Of a stretch of DNA of 8,619 bases, positions 6,922 to 8,619 are shown piece by piece. Origin of the DNA: Firmicutes bacterium UBA1047 (GTDB lineage: Bacteria; Bacillota; Clostridia; Tissierellales; Sedimentibacteraceae); contig DCDU01000178.1 in assembly GCA_002316585.1 (NCBI GenBank), positions 1-8,619 of the forward strand, written 5' to 3'. The position numbers were made by a program, and so were the translations under genes. The notes below the pieces were generated by a model. It was not told the origin of the DNA. It saw only the letters and a list, made by a program, of their open reading frames with translations, and did not search any database. Each line of letters begins with the position of its first letter. Within the stretch, counting starts at the first letter, position 1.

Positions 6922-7112
6922 TAATCAATTAAACCATATATATAACAAATTAATACACAACCTGTTTTTGATGTAATATTTATCTTTTCTATAAATTTAT
7001 CAATCATATCATATAGAAGCTTCCCTTCATATGGACATACAAATGTTATTCTTCATGAGTTCTAATATTTTTCCTATTATGGATGGCACTTAGAAACATA
7101 AACATATGAATT

Positions 7113-7532
7113 TTAGGCTATTGTCAATATTGAATCTCCTGCGTTTATTGATTCTCCCCTGCTTGTGTAAATCTTTACAACTGTTCCATCTACAGGAGCA
7201 GCTAATTCATTTTCCATTTTCATTGCTTCAAGTATTAATATTATCTCGCCTTTTTTAACCGTCTGTCCCTCTGTTACCATAATATCCAATATTGTTCCCG
7301 GCATCGGCGCCGACATTAATTCTCCGTCTCCAACGACCGCAGCCTTTGGCTCTTCTTTCTTCGGTGCCTGCTGTACAGGAGCTTTAGGAGCTTCGGGGGC
7401 GGACTGAACAGGCTGCTGCACAGGTGCCGGCTGCTGTACGGGCTGATATGTAAATCCTCCATGACCTGCTCCGACTTCTTCAACTTCTACCGCATATGTT
7501 TTTCCGTTTACTGTTACATTGAATTTTTTCAT
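7113..7532 (-). CDS. Biotin carboxyl carrier protein of a decarboxylase/carboxyltransferase complex
   Basis: Carries the carboxyl group on biotin between the partners of a biotin-dependent enzyme (MmdC/OadA-C-terminal type). The 139 residues comprise an N-terminal strand region MKKFNVTVNGKTYAVEVEEV (1-20), a flexible Ala/Pro/Gln-rich linker (about 28-62) and a C-terminal biotinyl domain (about 70-139). The last has MSAPMPGTI and the biotinylation motif EAMKMEN with acceptor K105. ATG 7532 follows GGAGG (7539-7543) with six bases of spacing. It is the last gene of the cluster and lies 22 bases after the OadG-like gene. In methylmalonyl-CoA decarboxylase operons such as that of Veillonella the membrane subunit MmdB follows, but here the next element is a terminator. 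The protein could serve a Na+-pumping decarboxylase, a transcarboxylase or an acyl-CoA carboxylase. Confidence 0.92.
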   Translation of the reverse strand: MKKFNVTVNGKTYAVEVEEVGAGHGGFTYQPVQQPAPVQQPVQSAPEAPKAPVQQAPKKEEPKAAVVGDGELMSAPMPGTILDIMVTEGQTVKKGEIILILEAMKMENELAAPVDGTVVKIYTSRGESINAGDSILTIA

Positions 7533-7554
7533 GTTTTTCCTCCGTATAGTTTTA

Positions 7555-7833
7555 TTACTTTATCTTCATTAACTTCATTCTGCCTTCATGTGCCCATATT
7601 GAGTCCATTTCAGGAGTTCTTTTTATATTTCTTACAATGAATTCATTTGTTCCTTTTTTTAAGACTATGGATAGAGCAGCTGTTATTGCCGCTACGATTT
7701 CTTCCTCTTCATCCATTGCAGTTACCGCTGCTGCTATTACAGCGGCAATTTCATCCTTATCTTCAACCGGTGCTTGTGTTACCTCTGTTGATTCTTTTTT
7801 ATTTTTTTTAAATAAGTTATTGAATATGCTCAT
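7555..7833 (-). CDS. Small OadG/MmdD-like subunit without a membrane helix
   Basis: A 92-residue protein whose C-terminal part (EFIVRNIKRTPEMDSIWAHE and onward) resembles the C-terminus of the delta/gamma subunits of sodium-pump decarboxylases (MmdD/OadG), which hold the carboxyltransferase and carrier together. Numbering from GTG 7839, two tandem Ala-rich helices, DEIAAVIAAAVTAM (about 29-42) and EEIVAAITAALSIVL (about 46-60), look like a repeated unit. True family members start with a transmembrane helix. Here the N-terminus is MSIFNNLFKKNKKES, short and basic, so the protein is probably soluble or only peripherally bound. I choose ATG 7833, five bases from GGAGG (7839-7843). The GTG two codons upstream overlaps that site. 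It sits between the carboxyltransferase (nine bases) and the biotin carrier (22 bases) in one operon. Confidence 0.75.
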   Translation of the reverse strand: MSIFNNLFKKNKKESTEVTQAPVEDKDEIAAVIAAAVTAMDEEEEIVAAITAALSIVLKKGTNEFIVRNIKRTPEMDSIWAHEGRMKLMKIK

Positions 7834-7842
7834 ATGCACCTC

Positions 7843-8619
7843 CTACAGAGGAATGTTGCCATGCTTTTTCTCAGGTCTCATTTCTCTTTTGCCTGTCAGC
7901 ATGTCAAATGAACTTATTATTCTTTTTCTTGTTTCTGCCGGCTCTATTACTGCATCAACATAGCCTCTTGATGCTGCTGTATATGGATTTGCCACAGCTT
8001 TTCTGTATTCCTGGATTTTTTCTTTCCTCTTTAAATTTTTATCTTCTGCTTCGTCTATTTCCTTTTTAAATATTATGTTGGCTGCTCCGTCAGGTCCCAT
8101 TACCGCTATTTCTGCCGTAGGCCATGCAAGTACCATGTCCGCTCCCAATTCTTTGTTGCACATTGCTATGTATGAGCCGCCGTATGCTTTTCTTGTTATT
8201 ACGGTTACTTTTGGAACTGTTGCCTCGGAATACGCATATAGCATCTTTGCTCCATGTCTTATTATTCCTCCGTATTCCTGGTTGGTTCCCGGCAAGAATC
8301 CCGGTACATCCATCAGCGTCAGAAGGGGTACATTGAATGAATCACATGTTCTTATAAAACGTGCTGCCTTGTCGGATGCATTTATATCCAGGCAGCCAGC
8401 CAATACCTTCGGCTGACTTGCAATAACTCCAATACTTCTTCCGTTCAAACGCATGAATCCCGTAATTACATTTTGAGCGTAGTACGGCTGATATTCCAAA
8501 AACTCGCCATTATCCGCAAGTGTCAATACAACTTCTTTCATATCGTATGCTTTATTGGGATTGTCGGGAATTATATCATTTAATATATCATCAATTCTGT
8601 TTATATCATCCTGCACCGG
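7843..8619 (-). CDS. mmdA: Acyl-CoA carboxyltransferase subunit (methylmalonyl-CoA decarboxylase alpha-like), partial
   Basis: Transfers a carboxyl group between biotin and an acyl-CoA such as methylmalonyl-/propionyl-CoA. Only the C-terminal 258 codons are in the window. The frame stays open to the right edge, and the GTG near 8616 is internal; complete family members are about 510-520 residues. Visible signatures are the C-terminal carboxyltransferase domain with SDKAARFIRTCDSFNVPLL, DVPGFLPGTNQEYGGIIRHG, TVITRKAYGGSYIAM (oxyanion-hole glycines) and AVMGPDGAANIIF. The crotonase fold's second half is complete to the usual end (KKHGNIPL). The AVMGPxGAANIIF form and the following OadG-like and biotin genes favour methylmalonyl-CoA decarboxylase over PccB or AccD, but the substrate is inferred. 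It appears to be an upstream gene of the operon. Confidence 0.9.
   Translation of the reverse strand, partial: PVQDDINRIDDILNDIIPDNPNKAYDMKEVVLTLADNGEFLEYQPYYAQNVITGFMRLNGRSIGVIASQPKVLAGCLDINASDKAARFIRTCDSFNVPLLTLMDVPGFLPGTNQEYGGIIRHGAKMLYAYSEATVPKVTVITRKAYGGSYIAMCNKELGADMVLAWPTAEIAVMGPDGAANIIFKKEIDEAEDKNLKRKEKIQEYRKAVANPYTAASRGYVDAVIEPAETRKRIISSFDMLTGKREMRPEKKHGNIPL

Noticed and set aside
6860..7085. Minus-strand frame across 6922-7050 reading VCPYEGKLLYDMIDKFIEKI and onward
   Set aside because: No start with a ribosome binding site, stops upstream, and it runs into the terminator palindrome. AT-rich chance opening is the simpler reading.
7637..8416. Plus-strand frames at 7637-7963, 8075-8416 and 8124-8336
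   Set aside because: Antisense shadows of the OadG-like and carboxyltransferase genes; composition mirrors the coding strand.
1..8619. CRISPR array, tRNA or rRNA gene, insertion sequence
   Set aside because: No regularly spaced repeats, cloverleaf-like sequence, transposase motifs or terminal inverted repeats were seen on either strand.

Overview
The window reads as chromosomal DNA of a low-GC, strictly anaerobic, fermentative Firmicute, probably a clostridium. The grounds are the AT-rich intergenic DNA, strong AAGGAGG-type ribosome binding sites, a trimeric NAD-linked [FeFe]-hydrogenase, and a methylmalonyl-CoA-decarboxylase-type carboxyltransferase cluster. I cannot name genus or species.

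Layout. Positions 1-3519 (minus strand) carry a tightly packed hydC-hydB-hydA operon. HydA is cut by the left edge of the window. The control region at 3520-3703 holds a promoter candidate overlapped by a good match to the Rex (NADH/NAD+ sensor) operator, plus a 9-bp direct repeat with a 31-bp period. A terminator at 3704-3728 closes the unit upstream. That unit is a class I methyltransferase gene of the 'LRPGGLKLT' type (3754-4450), broken by a frameshift at a six-base G tract inside the SAM-binding loop, preceded by a 47-codon reading frame interrupted by TGA (4475-4618), and by aroE (shikimate dehydrogenase; 4631-5491, probably with a TTG start).

From 5504 to 5782 lies a divergent promoter region. 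The plus-strand gene at 5783-6856 is an AI-2E/YtvI-type membrane protein with its own promoter and a leader that can form two mutually exclusive hairpins. It converges on a minus-strand cluster, and the two are separated by a 20-bp AT-rich palindrome that should terminate both transcripts.

The last block (7113-8619, minus) encodes, in transcription order, the C-terminal half of an acyl-CoA carboxyltransferase (mmdA-like, cut by the right edge), a small OadG/MmdD-like protein without a visible membrane helix, and a biotin carboxyl carrier protein. No sodium-pump beta subunit follows before the terminator.

How the genes fit together. The hydrogenase balances NADH and reduced ferredoxin against H2. 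The biotin-dependent cluster handles carboxyl groups on acyl-CoA, probably in propionate or succinate metabolism. Both are fermentation functions. aroE and the membrane protein are housekeeping genes lying between them. No RNA gene, insertion sequence or CRISPR array was seen. The most unusual points are the Rex-like site and repeats before hydC, the decaying methyltransferase/short-ORF locus, the switch-like leader at 5696-5782, and the carboxyltransferase cluster lacking its membrane pump.
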